Below the pieces are notes generated by a model. It worked only from the letters and a program-made list of their open reading frames with translations, did not search any database and was not told the origin of the DNA. 64,000 nucleotides of DNA from Ypsolopha sequella. Taxonomy: Eukaryota; Arthropoda; Insecta; Lepidoptera; Ypsolophidae. A program made the position numbers and the translations under genes. Location: the NCBI GenBank assembly GCA_934047225.1, contig OW203986.1, positions 11,659,221-11,723,220 on the forward strand, written 5' to 3'. Positions 27,601-42,600 of the stretch are shown piece by piece; positions within the stretch are counted from its first letter, which is position 1; each line of letters starts with the position of its first letter.

Positions 27601-30600
27601 AAACGAAAAGCGTGTGAAAAATATTTCGAGAATAGCTTGGGTCCTCTAAAAAGGTCGCTTTGGATGAATCATATTATGATTCTGTTCTAATGCCGTCTCT
27701 TTTGCACGCGTGAAAAAACTCTGACTCCATCCTACTTTCAAATCATTTTATGAATCACCCAAGTCGGCCTTTTTAGATACGCAGATCAGCAAATGTCCCT
27801 TGTATAGGTATGTCTGATCTAAAGTTGAGACTTTGGGGTCATTCTCTTAGTTTTTTAAGGCGATATGTAAAAAAATATACGGATGCTTCTTTTCTGTGTA
27901 TTTCATGAAATACACGGAAAATCGTAATGAATTTCTGGTATTTGCATTTTGACTATAGCAAATGTTATATAATATAACATGTAGGGTTTTTTTTAAATAA
28001 CATGTTTGGATAAATTTTCCTCGACAGAAATAATTGTTGAAATGGGGTCTTTAAACACACTTTTATTCCTCGTTGGACGAATAGAAACCATGTTCAAAAC
28101 TCAAACATATTTTTTTTTATGGGTTTCAAAAATATCTAAATTTTGATTATGGAAATTTTGCTAGCGATTATAGTTTTTTTTTATATAAAAATCTAACTTT
28201 TTTATCCTTTCACCCTGAATCCGCATTACGCGTTTTTTCGCTTGGAAAAAAAAGTTAAGTTAGTATTTCTTATTACCGCATAGACGGCAGTCCAGATCGG
28301 GACTCGGAACCATCTTAAAAAGTATAATTTTACTTGTCATTAACCACTGGTTCTAAGAGTGCATGAGTTGGCCTTCGGTCTCGTTCTACTATACTCGTTA
28401 CCATTTAATTTTGAGTTTTCTGGTAAGTACTTGAATTAGGTTTATTCTATGCACAAACAGTAAAATCAAGATATGAAAAAAATCACCATCTGCAATGTAA
28501 ACAACCACTACACATTTCTTTATTGTTTATTATGTCTAACAGTGTTCCTTGATAATGCCGTAAGGCGAAACCGGTTGGAGTAATAAAAAGTGATATAGTG
28601 AAACAGTACAAGTGTTTTTATCAAGATTAGTATGAAAAAAAATTAAAAGATTATTATTGCCTAGTGCAGATCTGAGTGTTTTTCTACGGCATAGTAATAG
28701 TAGAATTATTGATAGCAAACAACGACATTTTATACCAATGTCATTGATAGCAAATGAAAATTTTAGTCCTGATAATCAGTACAAGAATCCTGTGAATCAC
28801 AAACATAACACTAGAAAAGTCGCCAGAAATGCTTTCCAAATTTATAAATTCAAAAACTATTATGGTCAAAGAACATAAATATTTAATACCAAACATATTT
28901 AACGCCTTGCCTGTTGGCTTCTCAGAATGTAATGTTCTATATTTAAAAATAAGTTCAAATCATTAATATTGCGGAAATATGATATTTAAGTGTCGATAAA
29001 ACAATGATCTTTTATTTTTGTGTAACCAAATTAAATTGTTAGGCAAATTTTTATTTTTTTTGTTATTAGTAAGATTTAATTAAACAGAGAGTTTTTTCTG
29101 CCTACAAACTGCATTACAGTTTGGCAGAAATATTTGTATGTTCCAAATATTTTCATATTAATATTACTAAAAACGTGGCACTACTTTTTATATGCGTTTT
29201 TAAAGTCACAAAGTTTTAGAGGTAGTTAGTACTAAACTATACCCCTCTGGGAACAGGCGTGAGTATATGTGCCGCCTATATATACGTATGTAATATATTG
29301 CTATCTCTAGTTTTAACGCGTTACATAATGCCGCCAAGCAAAAAAGGCGAGAAACGAAAACCCTTTGTGTAAAACAGCGCTTGCCGGATGTTTTACAAGT
29401 ACCTCTATACCTATAGAACCTCCATCTATTACCTCTAAGTGAATATTAGGTCTCTACATATGAAATTGCCGTTTTCTATAGAGAATGAAGAAAATTTGAA
29501 GAAAACTCAATTTTCAGTACTAACATTTTTTTTAGGAATGGCAAGTCCAAATTATGTAATTTCTTTTGTGTATGAATGACACAACATTAAGCTAACAGCA
29601 ACATTAATTAAATATTTGAAAAGTGTCAGCTGTAAGAAAATATTACGAATCTTATCATGGAAATGGATGGCATTTAGGACGAACTGTTTTTGATATTTTA
29701 ATTTTGGTTATCAAACAGACAATAAAAACAAAATTTAATACGTACCTAGATGTAAAACCTTGAAATCAACATTAAAACAAAAAAGAACAATAATGGCTAT
29801 GGAATTACAGAAACTAGTAACGCGTGAATCTGTAAGAAATTTTCGGCAATTTCATATGTAAAGACCTATTAAATTGTAGTTGGACTTCATGAATTTTACA
29901 TGTGCAGGTGAACATCCGTTTTAACATGATCAGTTTTCAGAAGACATTGTAACATTCATTTATAGTTTCACAGTGAACAAGTAATCGGGACTCACTGGGC
30001 GCCACTGTAACCACCGGATTTTATATTAAAACTCGTTTATTTATTATACTTTTAGGCTATAAAAATTTTAAAACAACAAACACATCAATGAACAGTCAGA
30101 CTTGTGTACAAAAGCGATATATAAAGCGAGAAAGGTCCTCAAGGGCCTGAAGGAATTTGACTAATGGAGGTTCCAGTAATAAGTTTTAAAATCAATTTTC
30201 CTTTGAATAATTGTATCTTTTCAGGTTCCTTTTCGTATAACATATAATGTAATGGGTAAATAGTAACATCGTCCATATCATGTTCATTTGGAAACGGAAA
30301 GACATCATCAGAATACAGTCCAACGTGTCATCAAAAAAAGTGGCACAACGTGGGCACAACCCTACTCCTATTAATACATTAAAGTGAAAGTGTGTTGGTT
30401 TGTTACCTAAGATCTCGAAAACCACATAATGTATGGACATGAACTTTCATTATCTTAAAGTGTAGGTCTTAGATTAACATATAGGCTACATTTTTTGGCG
30501 CTATGACTTGAAGAATCCAAGCAGTAACCATTTTAGTAAAAAAGTCGGGTGTCTAATTAGTGCGGTAATATCAGTTCGGCCGTGTCACCGTTGCATAATC

Positions 30601-33600
30601 GCGTTCGCGGTATGCTTGCTGTTTCAAAAGTGTTAATTCGCGGAATCCGCTACTTACCTATCTTTCAAAATTGTTTTATTAATATGTATACCTATACTAT
30701 ACGTATACCCACTAAGATCGAAATTCATATAAATCCTATGTAACCGCTTCACGTGATCAAAATGAAACACGGACTCAGTGTGGTGCTGGTATTTTGTTCA
30801 TTATTTTCACGGGGGTAGGTAGGACCCATACTACCACTGTAATCCCAGAAAATCGGACAGTTCCCAAGGGCCCAATACCACTGCGGGCGAAGTTTAATAA
30901 CGATATTTTGGTCATATTGGCATGGAGATCGTGTAAGCGTTGTACTGTGTAATAACGACGTTGCTGTCATTTTCTTAAAACTTTACGACTTTAAAATTAT
31001 TGGTGCCAAAAATATTGACGATTTGATATGATTATGTACAAAAAAACTAATTCTACACCGGCGAAGCCGCAGGCAAAAGCTATTATTAAATAAACATTAC
31101 AATGGTTACGGCATAATTTTGTTACTATTTATTACAGTCAGCCGAAATACAGATTACCTCTATTTCTTAAAGCGGTTCGATGATGAAATCGAAAAACCGC
31201 TAAGCTTTTACTGAAATAATTCGGGAGAAAATTGTCGAGGGCAGTCCCTAATTTAACAAAGAAAAGATAGGGAGACATTTGCACAATAAGGACGAAAGAT
31301 AGTTCATCTAATCATCCGAAGGGCTTGACTACTTGATGAAGTTTGCACAAACTAGGGCTTATCTTGCAAGTCTTGTAACTTCCGCTTACTTTAACGTTCG
31401 CTCGACCTCGACCACTCGAGCAACTTTACTAAAATAAATTTCCGACCAAGAGAATTACGCATTGTTTACCATTGAAAATTGAAAGATAATGTTACGAAAT
31501 TAATTAGTAAAATACGCAGCGGAATATCTCTGAATATCTATAAAGCTTGAAACGTTAAATTCACAGAAACTTTGGCCCATAATATTCTTTTAATAAAAAT
31601 ATTCTTCTCGGAAATCATCAATTCAGTTACTTTGATTTACATAGCCTGTGTTATATTGCAAATTTACACAATTTATTTTTATTGTAACTATTTACGATGT
31701 TATACATATTTAATGTATTGTATATAGTGTGTGTAAATAAATAAATAGCCTTTTTTTGTACTGCAAATTCCTGGGAATTAGTGATGCTAAACTTTTCGAA
31801 TTATTTATTTTTTATTGTACACACACACACAGAAACATGGATACATATTATATTTAATATGAAACAATATGCACATTAGCGTGCTTATCTCCAAAAAGAG
31901 ATTTCCTCCAGCATAACCAAGAGGAAATATACATAAATATTAATACAATAAAATGTAATGTAAAAAATATATATATAATATGTAAACGGGCAAACATGAT
32001 TTTAGGACAAACTAATTTAATATTATATAAACGGCTATTCACGACTTTCAAGTTTAATCCAGGACCTGGCTGCAGTCCTGTAGGAGAATCCGCGTATGAA
32101 GTATTTTTTTTCAGGAATGTGTGTCTTAGTAAGTCTTGTGGGTTCGGGTGGATTTCCGTCACCTGGTGCATTTTCCAGCTATGACGTCATCGTTTTTTAG
32201 GTTATGTTATGGATTTTTTTTTCTGAACCCTATTTTGTGGGTTATCAAATGAAAGAGATTTTTGAAAAAACAAAAATTATTTTTCACATATACCAAGTTT
32301 GGACTCCTCCAGGTAGAAAACGGCTGAAAGATTTTTTTTAAACTTAGTATATACTAGTATATACTTAGTATATCTAAAAATTATTTTTTGTTTTTTTGAA
32401 AACGCAAGGCTGAAATGTAATGATGTGGTGGTACATTTTTCAGCTCATGAAGCCCTTTCATTTGATACCCTAGCTTCCAGAAAAAAAAATTAAGAAGTCC
32501 ATACAAAAAATTATGTCGTCATAGCTGGAAAATGCACCAGGTGACGGAAATCCAGCCGAACCCACAAGACTTACTAAGACACATACTAAGCATTCCTGAA
32601 AAAAAAAAACTCCATACGGAGCTTCCCCTACAGGACTGCAGCCAGGTCCAGGACTAGTTTGGAGCTGATCGTCATCCTGTCTGCTTCTAAAGAACCTGTA
32701 CGAATACAATGAAACTAGTCAGGCGAAGTCCGACTAATACATCGTGAGTAGCCGTTTATTTATTAAGGCTAAACGTCAGTCGTTCCGTACAAAGAGCACA
32801 ACTTAAATCTGGGGGCACGATAGTGCCCCCGCCAAGACGAGCCAAAGGAAGCGGGGCACTACGTACCTTTTCTCGAAGCGTTTCGTCATATTTCCGAACC
32901 CTCATAGCTTCAGTCTGGATTATACTAGAGATACCAAATTCTCAAGATAAGATGTAGGAAGCAGTCTTATTAAACACGATAAGTTTCATTTGTCTAGCTT
33001 TTATATTTTGAATGTTATTAATACCTAAAATACGTCGATTTCGTCACTCACTCACTCACTCACTGATCAAAACTCTAGGGTACTTCCTGAAGTCCTAGAA
33101 AGCTGAAATTTGGTATGCAGGCACACAAACAACAAGAAAATTAAGAAATCTGTAACTTTCACCCCCTTCTGTATTAAATAAAAATTTAAATGCCAAATTT
33201 CCTGAAGTCCCAGAAAGCTGAAATTTGGTATGCAGACTAGGACTAGCACACAAACAACAAAAAAATTAAGAAATCTGTTAACTTTCACCCTCCCTCACCT
33301 TAAGGGAGGTCTGGTTCTGTATTAAATAAAAATTTCAATTACAAACTTCCTGAAGTCCTAGAAAGCTGATATTTGGTATGCAGGCTGGGATTAGCACACA
33401 AACAGCGAAAAAATCAAGAAATCTGTAACTTTCACCCTGCAACCCTTCTTTAGGGGGGTCTGGTCCTTTTTAAATAAAAATTTCAATTCCAAACTTTCTG
33501 AGCTCCTAGAAAGCTGAAATTTGGTATGCAGGCTAGGATCAGCACACAAACAAGAAAAAAGTTAAGAAATCTGTAACGTTCACCCTCCAACCCCTCTTAA

Positions 33601-36600
33601 GGGGGGTCAGGTTCTGTAATATTAAAAATATATTCTTAACTTCTAAGTCCTAGAAATTTTAATTTTATTATTTACCGTGTTAGAGGCCATAGTAACAGGT
33701 AGGTATTCTGTAAAGTTAGTAATCCAGTAACTGTCAGTGGCTATCTATAACGGCTGAAGTCGCGCCAACCCGGACTATCCTCCAAACGCGGAAAGACAAG
33801 TTTTTAGTTCTTTCAGACGAATGTAGATGGCGCTACGTGTCGTTTACATCACGATATAACTCGCTTGCGAGCTGCCCGTCAAATACTCAAGTGAACTTTT
33901 CCGTACACGTTGAAATCGTTACTAATATTAGTTATACTAAGATTATGTTTATTTTGCGAAATCCATCGCTATGAATACTCTAAATATTATTAGAGTCATA
34001 GAGTGCATTACAAACTAGAAAATATCAATCAGAAACAAATCCAAAGACAAGAATTTGAAAAAATTCCCCGGGCCAGGATTCGAACCTGCGACCTGTTTTT
34101 ATTAAGACAAGCGCGCTACCAATTGCGCCACCGAGTTTCCTCTTGTCTTTGGATTTGTTTCTGATTGATATTTTCTAGTTTGTAATGCACTCTAATAATA
34201 ATTAGTTATACTCTTGATACTCTCTGGTAGCTGACTGATTTCTGTTCTATTATTGAAAGCGAAGTTTAGTTAGTTGGACATCGTCGTCGAAATCGAAGTT
34301 CCGGTTGCTTGTACCTGAATTGGCAGCAATTGTCTAGTCTAGAAGACTCACTCAAGCCAGTTTTTACGTTGAAAAAATTCTACTACCTCTAATTATTATC
34401 CTTAAATAAGCCTAATACACCACTATTTCTAGGTAATCGACAGGGGTACCGGTATTCCTACTTAAAAATACAACATGGGTTGGGAAATAATTTCACTAGA
34501 TGTAGGGGGTCCCCATAGTGTAGTTCAAATTCCGGGAGATGGTTCCTGTCTTTTTCATTAATGTATGGCAAAATTTATTTTAAGGTGGCGTTGCAAGTTA
34601 GGTCTGACGTAGTTCTCTATATTGTAGAACACTGGGACGAACTGAGGACGGAGAGACCTATCGCGATTCCGAGTCTTATTCACGAGCTAAAGATAAAAAT
34701 AAGGCAATAAGAGTTATAATTATTTTTAATAACGGTCTTGAACATGAACTTGCGCCTGTAAAAACAAAATTTGAAATAATTAATAGAGCATTCGTACACC
34801 GTAAGCAGTTTAAGATCTGTATCGCGTCCAAAAAAGCCAAGGGCTAAGTTTAAATAATACTCTCATTAATATCGGGTCATCGATGTTTTCTTGTGGGCAG
34901 ACTTATGTAGCACTTTCGAGGGTGACTGGTTTGATAGGGGTTCACCTTATTAATATTGACTTTGCAACAGTCAGCCATAGTTGATCTATCACTTATTGCA
35001 AATAATAAGACAACAAAAAAAAGAGGCAAAGATAGGGAGTGGGCTTTAAAAAAGTCATAGCACAGGCGCAAGAAATGCAGCCTGAAAAAATAAAAAGAAG
35101 TAGAGCATCTTACAAAAAGAAATGAAATTCCATCAAAAACATTTCATGTAAACTAGGTGGCCAAGACTCACAAGCTCATAACGCTTTCACTGTTAAATAG
35201 TTTTCAGATCTCATATCAAGCCAAGTCCTTAACTCTACAAGGCCTAACTCTACAAACCCTACATCTTGATCAAAAGTATGGCTTGGCCGTTTCGTAGCCG
35301 CCAAACAGACACTCCCATGTAATATAATACTATGTCATGCAATAATTTCATGAAACGGCCAAGCCATACTTTTTAAGCAATATGTAGGGTTTGTAGAGTT
35401 AGGCCTTGTAGAGTTAAGGACTTGGCTTTACATGAGATCTGATAACTTTTTTACAGTGAAAGCGTTGTGAGCTTATGAGTCTTGGCGACCTAGTTTACAT
35501 GAAATGTTTTTGATGGGATTTGTTTTTCTTGTTAAGTTAAAAGTGAAAAAGATATTGGTCTGTGGCAACTAACGCCAGCAGGTTTATAAATCAGCAGCTT
35601 GAAATTTAATAAACAATAAGCCATTATTTGGTCGAAACAAACTTAAAACAGCATTTTATGCTTGTTTCGACAAAACCGTGACAAATTGTGTATTAAATTT
35701 CAAACTGTTGATTTATAAATCTAAGTTATACTGAACTAATGGCGTTAATTGCCAATATCCTTTTCACATTAAATTTCTTAACAAGAAAAACCAATTAACA
35801 TTATATCATTGCAGTATAGAAACGCAGAAAGAAAAGTAAATCTGAATGTGAGGAGCTCTGAACCGGGATAAAAACAAAGTTAAGTTGTGCACTTTGTACC
35901 AAGCGACTGATGTTTCACCTTAAACCACGAATCTTTTAGTAATAAAAAAAGAAAGTGTCTAGTCTGCCACCAGTGGCCGTTTAGCAAAATAATGTATTCT
36001 GCCACTAGCGGCTGAATAACAAAAATAATTATTCTACCACAAGTTTATGATTATTGAAATGTACTTCTAACGTCAACTAGATAAGGTACAATGTTCAATA
36101 CACGTTGGTTGAACGTAGTGAGTATAGCTACTGGTGGCTGAATAGCAGAAACTACTTAAAGTACAAAATCTAAAATGGTGCCGCTGCATCGCAGCGAAGT
36201 TAGTGCCAAAATTAACAAAACTATTCATAAACTCTCTTGCTCTCCACAACAACAAGTTAAAGTGTTATTAATTCCTGAAAATGAGTGTTAATTATAAAAA
36301 TAGGTTGAATCTGTTTCAAAACCGAATCAGAGCACCCCGACTCTACCCAGTCGTGTTGCTACTACCCCTAGAGTGTATATAAAAAGCCGGAGGCGCGGAG
36401 GTAGGGCAGCCCCCGCCCGCAGCACGGCGATCATCCTCAGCCGCTACGGCCCACACGGGTGTCTGCACTTTGTTACGCAAGGGTGGTGGGGCTGCACTTA
36501 CCGCAGCGCCGAAGCAGTTGCAGAAGTAACTTCAGGTCATAAATCGATTTTAGACCGAAAAGTGAGGCTATAATTTAACAAATGACCTCTGGTGTCAGAT

Positions 36601-39600
36601 TAGTAACTTAGTTTTGTTAAACGACCACTAGTGGCAGGATTTTCTTTTTTGCTAGACGACCACCAGTGGCAGACTAAAGTCTTGTTAAACGAGCACTAGT
36701 GGCAGGATTTTATTTTCTGCTAGACCGCCACTTGTGGCAGACTAGACACTTCCGTAAAAAAAATACTGTTCTCTACTGAATATACAGCCAAGAATAATCT
36801 TGAATTGCTTAGTGTCAGGAGCCAAGTTTCATCTTACAAATTTAATACCACCTTACCAAACAGAAAAATAGAAAAATTACTCAAATCTGCTTTAGCTCCA
36901 ATCTTTTAGAAATAAGAAGTGTGACAGACGGGCAGACACTGATTCTATAAGTATTCCTTTCTTACTTGCCTGTTTTTCCGTACGGGACAAAAACTCGGGG
37001 AAAAAGAAATAACTTTACCATTGAAAGGAGGTTGAATAAAGAGATAATACGAGAGCACCGATCTTTTTCCCAGCCAAATAACTTTTTTATAAATGTTGAT
37101 GTTTCACTGAAATCAAACGGTTTCCTCGTTTGCTACCCAATTAAGACAAACAATATTTATATTTTTGCTATTCGTTAGACAATTCTCAAATATTTATTTT
37201 ATGGAACTCTCGTTTAGCGAAGAAAACATTGTGCTCTACTCTTCGATCATACATATAGAACTATGTATGATCGAAGGCTCTACTATATAAGATTTACTTA
37301 GGAAATACATTAAAATAATAACAAACGACCCGATATTTAAGACTTTTTAGGCAGACACCAAAGTATTTTGGAGGGAAATTAATACCTAAATACAAAATAA
37401 AGATGTACTATTATGATATCATATTGACTGACCGATTTTCGGATTTGTCAGTTGGTATTTTTTGTGTTTAGAATTACTTGAATTTTTGTAAAATTAACAT
37501 AATGCAACCGACCCATGCTTTACTTCAAAATTTTAATTTTTCAAGATGTAATTATATTTTTTTTCTAGATTACACTACTTTCAAATATTATTTGACAGTT
37601 AAAAACTTTTGTGAAACCCTATAATTGGTCTTTGTTTGTATACTTTATAAGTTTACCACTATTATTTAAAACGACGATGTTTTTATTTAAATAAGCATAT
37701 TGTAATAGACTGTTGGGCTTCCGAATAAAAATTATTAAAAAAAATTATTAAATTATTAAAATAAATTTTATCATGAGAAGAGCTTGTAAAGATTAGTATT
37801 TGAACGCTGCAAACACTCGCAGTAATTGAAAATATTTGTTGTTCAGGCTGATACAGCCACCATGAATAAAGTAAAGAATGCAAGGAGCTAGATGAGATAC
37901 TTAAGGTGGTAACAGAGGACCTCGGTCCAAAACGCATATTTTATTATTGTTTGCCAAATTTTTGAATAAAAAGTATGCAATAAATTCGTTTTATGGCGAT
38001 TTGCGCAAATTGCTGACCAATAATTATGTGTTCACAAGCAACTGATGTCATTTTATGCATTACATTATGATTGCATTATATTACAACAGTAAACATGCTT
38101 TAAAGTTTGTAAATGTAGTGCCATTAAAATGTAGTATATAAAATGACATAATTTATTTTTGAACACCTAATTATTACTAAGCAATTTGCGCAAATCGCCA
38201 TAAAACGCATTAATTACAAACTTTTTATTAAAAAATTTGGAAAACAATAATAAAATGTGCATTTTGGACCGAGATCCTCTGTTACCACCTGGTTAAACGT
38301 CAGTCGCTTAACGCCTTAACGCAAAGTCTATAACTTAACTTTGTTTTTCCTGTTTAGAAGCTAAAAACTGAAAAACCATTTGGTATGTGGCAATTGACGC
38401 CAATATTTCAGTATTAATGAGATTTATAAAGCATGAGTTTGAAATTTAATGCATTAGTCATGTTCTTGTCCAAACAATGTTAAAACGTCATTTTAAGTTG
38501 GTTTTGAAAAGATCATAACTAATTGTGTATACAATTTCAAACTCTTGCTTTATAAACCTTACTATAAGAACTATTGGCGTCAATTGCCGTAGACTAAAAT
38601 TTTAATTTTTTTTATTCCTTAAGAAGAAAAACAAAGTTAACTTATGTACTTTGAGCTAAGCGTCTGACGTTTAATCTTAATAGTCTTAATACTTAACTGC
38701 TTAGGCTGAGTTCCAAAACATGTAAAATATTTCTTCAAAAGGCCAAACGGAAACCAATAAGTAAAATATAAGGAGCTTTTGTCAGCTCAGATCAAAATGG
38801 CGAGTTCACATGACATGGTAGTAAAAAAAGAATCTCGATTCAAAATGCACACTATAAAAATCAAAATTATTGTTTTTGTTACCTTTGAATAAAATGTATG
38901 CAATAAATGCGTGTTATGGCAATTCGCGTAAATTGTTTAGTAATTTAGGTTTTCACAAGAAAATTACACGCTTTTAAGTTTGTTAATCGAATGAAATCAA
39001 AATGTAGTGCACAAAATGACATAATTTTCTTGTACAAACCTGGGGTTATTACTCAGCAATTTATGCGAATTGCCCCACGGCGCATCTGCTGTATACTTTT
39101 TATTTAGAAGTAAATAAGGCATTTCACAAAATCACGCTTTTGTATGGCTTGCCCTTCCGGATCGCAATTTTCTTGGAATTTAGTGTAATGTTTATTTTTT
39201 ATTTCGGTCTAATTTGATTAGATAAAGATCATAGGTTACTCTGACATGAAATTTTGAATGCGATTATGCTGTACTCAATACAAAAAATCGTGGTAAACTT
39301 TACAGAATTTATATTTTGTTCACAAATAGTGTTATAAGAAATACTTACATATTCTGGTACATTATGTGTCAACAAATTCGTATGTCAGATGTTTTGGCAC
39401 ATTTTTTTTAGGAATTAGGACCACGCTAAATAAGTAACTCGATGTGTGTCGGTACAAATATCAACGGAAACAACATTGAAATAATGTTCATTTCAGCGTG
39501 CCTTGAAAAGTGGCTGTTACGACAACCACTGCGTCTCCGGCTAGCGCAAAATAGGAGAAAATAATACTTTTCACATGGACGCCATGAACGGAAAAAAAAT

Positions 39601-42600
39601 TTTGAACTTAAATATTTTAGATCTAAAAATTTCCTTGAATTTGGTGAAATAATAATTAAAATCGCTTTAGGCGTTTGGAAGGAGTAAGAGAATTCTTGTG
39701 TTAATCATATGAAACTTTCGATGACTTTCGATTTTTTTTGTCAAAACTTACAATAAAAAACAGTTTATGAAACTTAAAATTTATTTTTGACTCTATAATG
39801 CCTATCATATATTTTTAAGAAAGTTTTTGGACCACCCGTGTGGGAGGAGTAGGCCTTCAAAGACAGGTCCAAATTGCAGTTGGCGTATGCATTTGGAACT
39901 TATTTGGAACTATGGTACATTCACTGTTAATAGGAAAGATTGGTCTATCTTTATCATGTATTGAACAGCAGAAAAGTGTGAGATTATGTTTATCCCCTTT
40001 AGAATTCTATATTTTTCATTCTCTAAAACGAGTAATATAATACAAATACAACACCAGAAGACAATGAAAAAAAAAATCCTTAAAAATCTTCATTTTAAAA
40101 CAAATTGAAAACAACGAAAAGGCCATCATCCATCTATCAGCCTAGTTCGTCCACTGCTGGACATAAGCCTTTCCAGGACTTTGCCACTCCCGGCGGTCAT
40201 CCTAGAAGAATTGCCCATACTCACACACGCTGGGCAGGCGGGTTGGTGAGCGCGGTGCCGGAACCCTCGCACCAGTGACGCCGCTGCCCGTCACCAGTCT
40301 GTTCTATATAAGGCTCGGCTATTAGGGATGGATATACTGCCAACCATCGGTCCCAGGCATGGCGGGCCTCCTGATTTTTTGCCTGTGAGCTGCCCTCTTA
40401 CTCTCCCCCGAATTACTTCGAGGGGGTCTCCAAGTAAGATGGTGGTACCTCCACAGTCAAGCCCGGCATCAGCTCAATAATAAAATGATTTTTCCCTTTG
40501 TCCAAAAATACTCAATATAATATTAGTTGAAGACAATGAGTTTTCTGTCGTTCCAAAACTCTAAATCTGTTTAACTTTAATTATAAGTAATTTTTCTTTT
40601 GTACCTATAGTATTAGTTCGCTAGTAGTTAAGTTAAGAGAGTAACATCTGCCAATAAACTTTTTTAAAGTTTGGCGGAAACAATCAAAAATGTAATGTTG
40701 TTTTTTTTCTGCGAATAAATTTTTATTATTTAAAAAAAATATATATAATTGAAGACAATCTTCCGTTTCCATCATTCCTTTTCACTTTCACGAGATAAAG
40801 ATGAGTAGTATTGGAACACAACCTGGGGTAGACCGGAAATTGTAGCGTCAGTATCCGATAACTAAGTGGCTAAGTGCCATCTGTCATCGACAGCACTTAC
40901 CATTTTCCTTTGAAAAAATCAGAGCTCGGTAAAACCAATTGCTCTTCATATTATAATGAGGGAGATAAAATGTTTATCCGGAAATCTGTGGAGTGTAAAA
41001 AATGCATAAATTCGGGGTTTAGAAATAATGACGACAATGCATAGTATACTATTTAGGTGTTTCGTTCGAGATACACTTTTTGGGTTGCATATTCGGTCGT
41101 TTTTAGGGTGATAAAACCTGAAATTTTTATGTTGTGTAAAATGTTGACCCAAAACCGAATTTTTAAATTCAAATGTAATTAAATTATTTTTCAGGGGGGG
41201 CCTCATACATGGAGCCGAACAAAATTTTGTTTTCTCACTCTTCCATGTAGGGTGTCATTGTCTGGAGCTCATTAAGTAGAGTATAAATATATTTTTTATT
41301 TCTTTTTATTCTTTAAAAATAAAGAAATGGGGGGGCTATCAAAGTTGCTATTTTTAGACCATTTTTGTTACGGGGTCTATCTCAAAGGCCAAGGCAGTTA
41401 GGAATTTGAAATTTCTGTATAATATGTACATAAACAACAAATACTAAAAACGCCGATTTATAATGTAGTTTTAAAGGCATACATGTTTCAAGTAAAATGA
41501 AACGATTTTTAAACTCCAAGTCTGGGATACAATATGGTTCTACACCACGGTGGAAAGTCTTTGTTCTACACTCATTAAATATAATAGTAGTTTATGCTAC
41601 AAGGGCGAAAAGGCATAAATTACGAGGACGATTTAAAACACGAGCGTGGCGATTGTTTTAAACGTAACCGAGTAATTTATTGCTCTTACGCCCGTGTACC
41701 ATACTACGTTTCTCAATGCAAAGTGTGAGGAAATAAAACAAATGTAATCAAAGAAAACAATTTAATTATTAAAGTTGAAAGTTACATTGTTACAATTTTG
41801 CAAGTTAATGATTGGCTCAAAAGGACTGTATCCAGAGCTGTTAAACAGTGAAAAAAAAAGAATAACATTTATGGTACACAGAAAAGGGTGCAGGTTAGCC
41901 AACTTCTCGTAAATAAATTAAAAAAAATAACAAAAAAGCCCTAGGGCAAAATAAACGACTTTCTGTTCGGTTTTGATGGATAAAAAGGTGGCCTTTACGA
42001 GCACTTGCATTGAAAAACAAATTAAATAAGGTTTTTCAGAAAAATTACAAGACATGCTAAACAAGAAACTGTGCGTACGGAAATAACTAATGCCAAAGAA
42101 TCCTCAAAATGTATATGGATGGTCGTCAATAAACATAGAAACAAATCAAATGGTCGCTTGAGAAAAAAACTAAAATTATACACAATCCTATTGACATTTT
42201 TAATTTTTTTTTTTTCTAATACATTTAATCAAAACACTGCACTAACTAAAAAAGATATTGACTCGTTAACTCAATTGCTAACAGAAAACACAGATAGAGT
42301 AGAAAATAATATGCACTTTCGCCTTACAACTCCCTTAAAAATTAACTAGTAGATTACCATTTTTTTATGTATTCTAGTCGACCAGTTTTGTAAATAAGGG
42401 GGAGGGGATATACAATTTTGTGGTTTTTTGTGGATTTCTCGAAATAGATGCAACTAAATGTATAGCTTAACTATATATTTATGCAATTAGCTCTTTAATA
42501 CCTACAATTTGATACCCATATTGTGTTCATTTATTTTTAAATCGCTATAGTTTTCCTGTAATTACTCGGATTTCCTGTAATCCACCAATTTCGGCGATAA

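Larger units (their letters stand above)
32763..35923. mobile_element. Palindromic transposon split by nested insertions
   Basis: A 46-base terminus at 32763-32808 (aaacgtcagtcg, gtacaaagagcacaac) is the inverse of 35878-35923. The interior at 35525-35923 matches the smaller intact relative at 38291-38684. The 2.7 kb in between holds a tandem array, a tRNA-like hairpin and another MITE, all apparently inserted later. Confidence 0.6.

Noticed and set aside
31854..32709. Similar predicted peptides on both strands at 31996 and 32470.
   Set aside because: They are the two arms of one inverted repeat read in opposite directions, not related genes.
33045..33064. The (CACT)n run as a regulatory or telomere-like repeat.
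   Set aside because: Five copies only, and its position next to a dispersed tandem unit fits a simple microsatellite; insect telomeres use TTAGG.
34066..34135. A functional tRNA gene.
   Set aside because: Acceptor strands do not pair and the anticodon loop is too long; it lies in a hairpin element loop.
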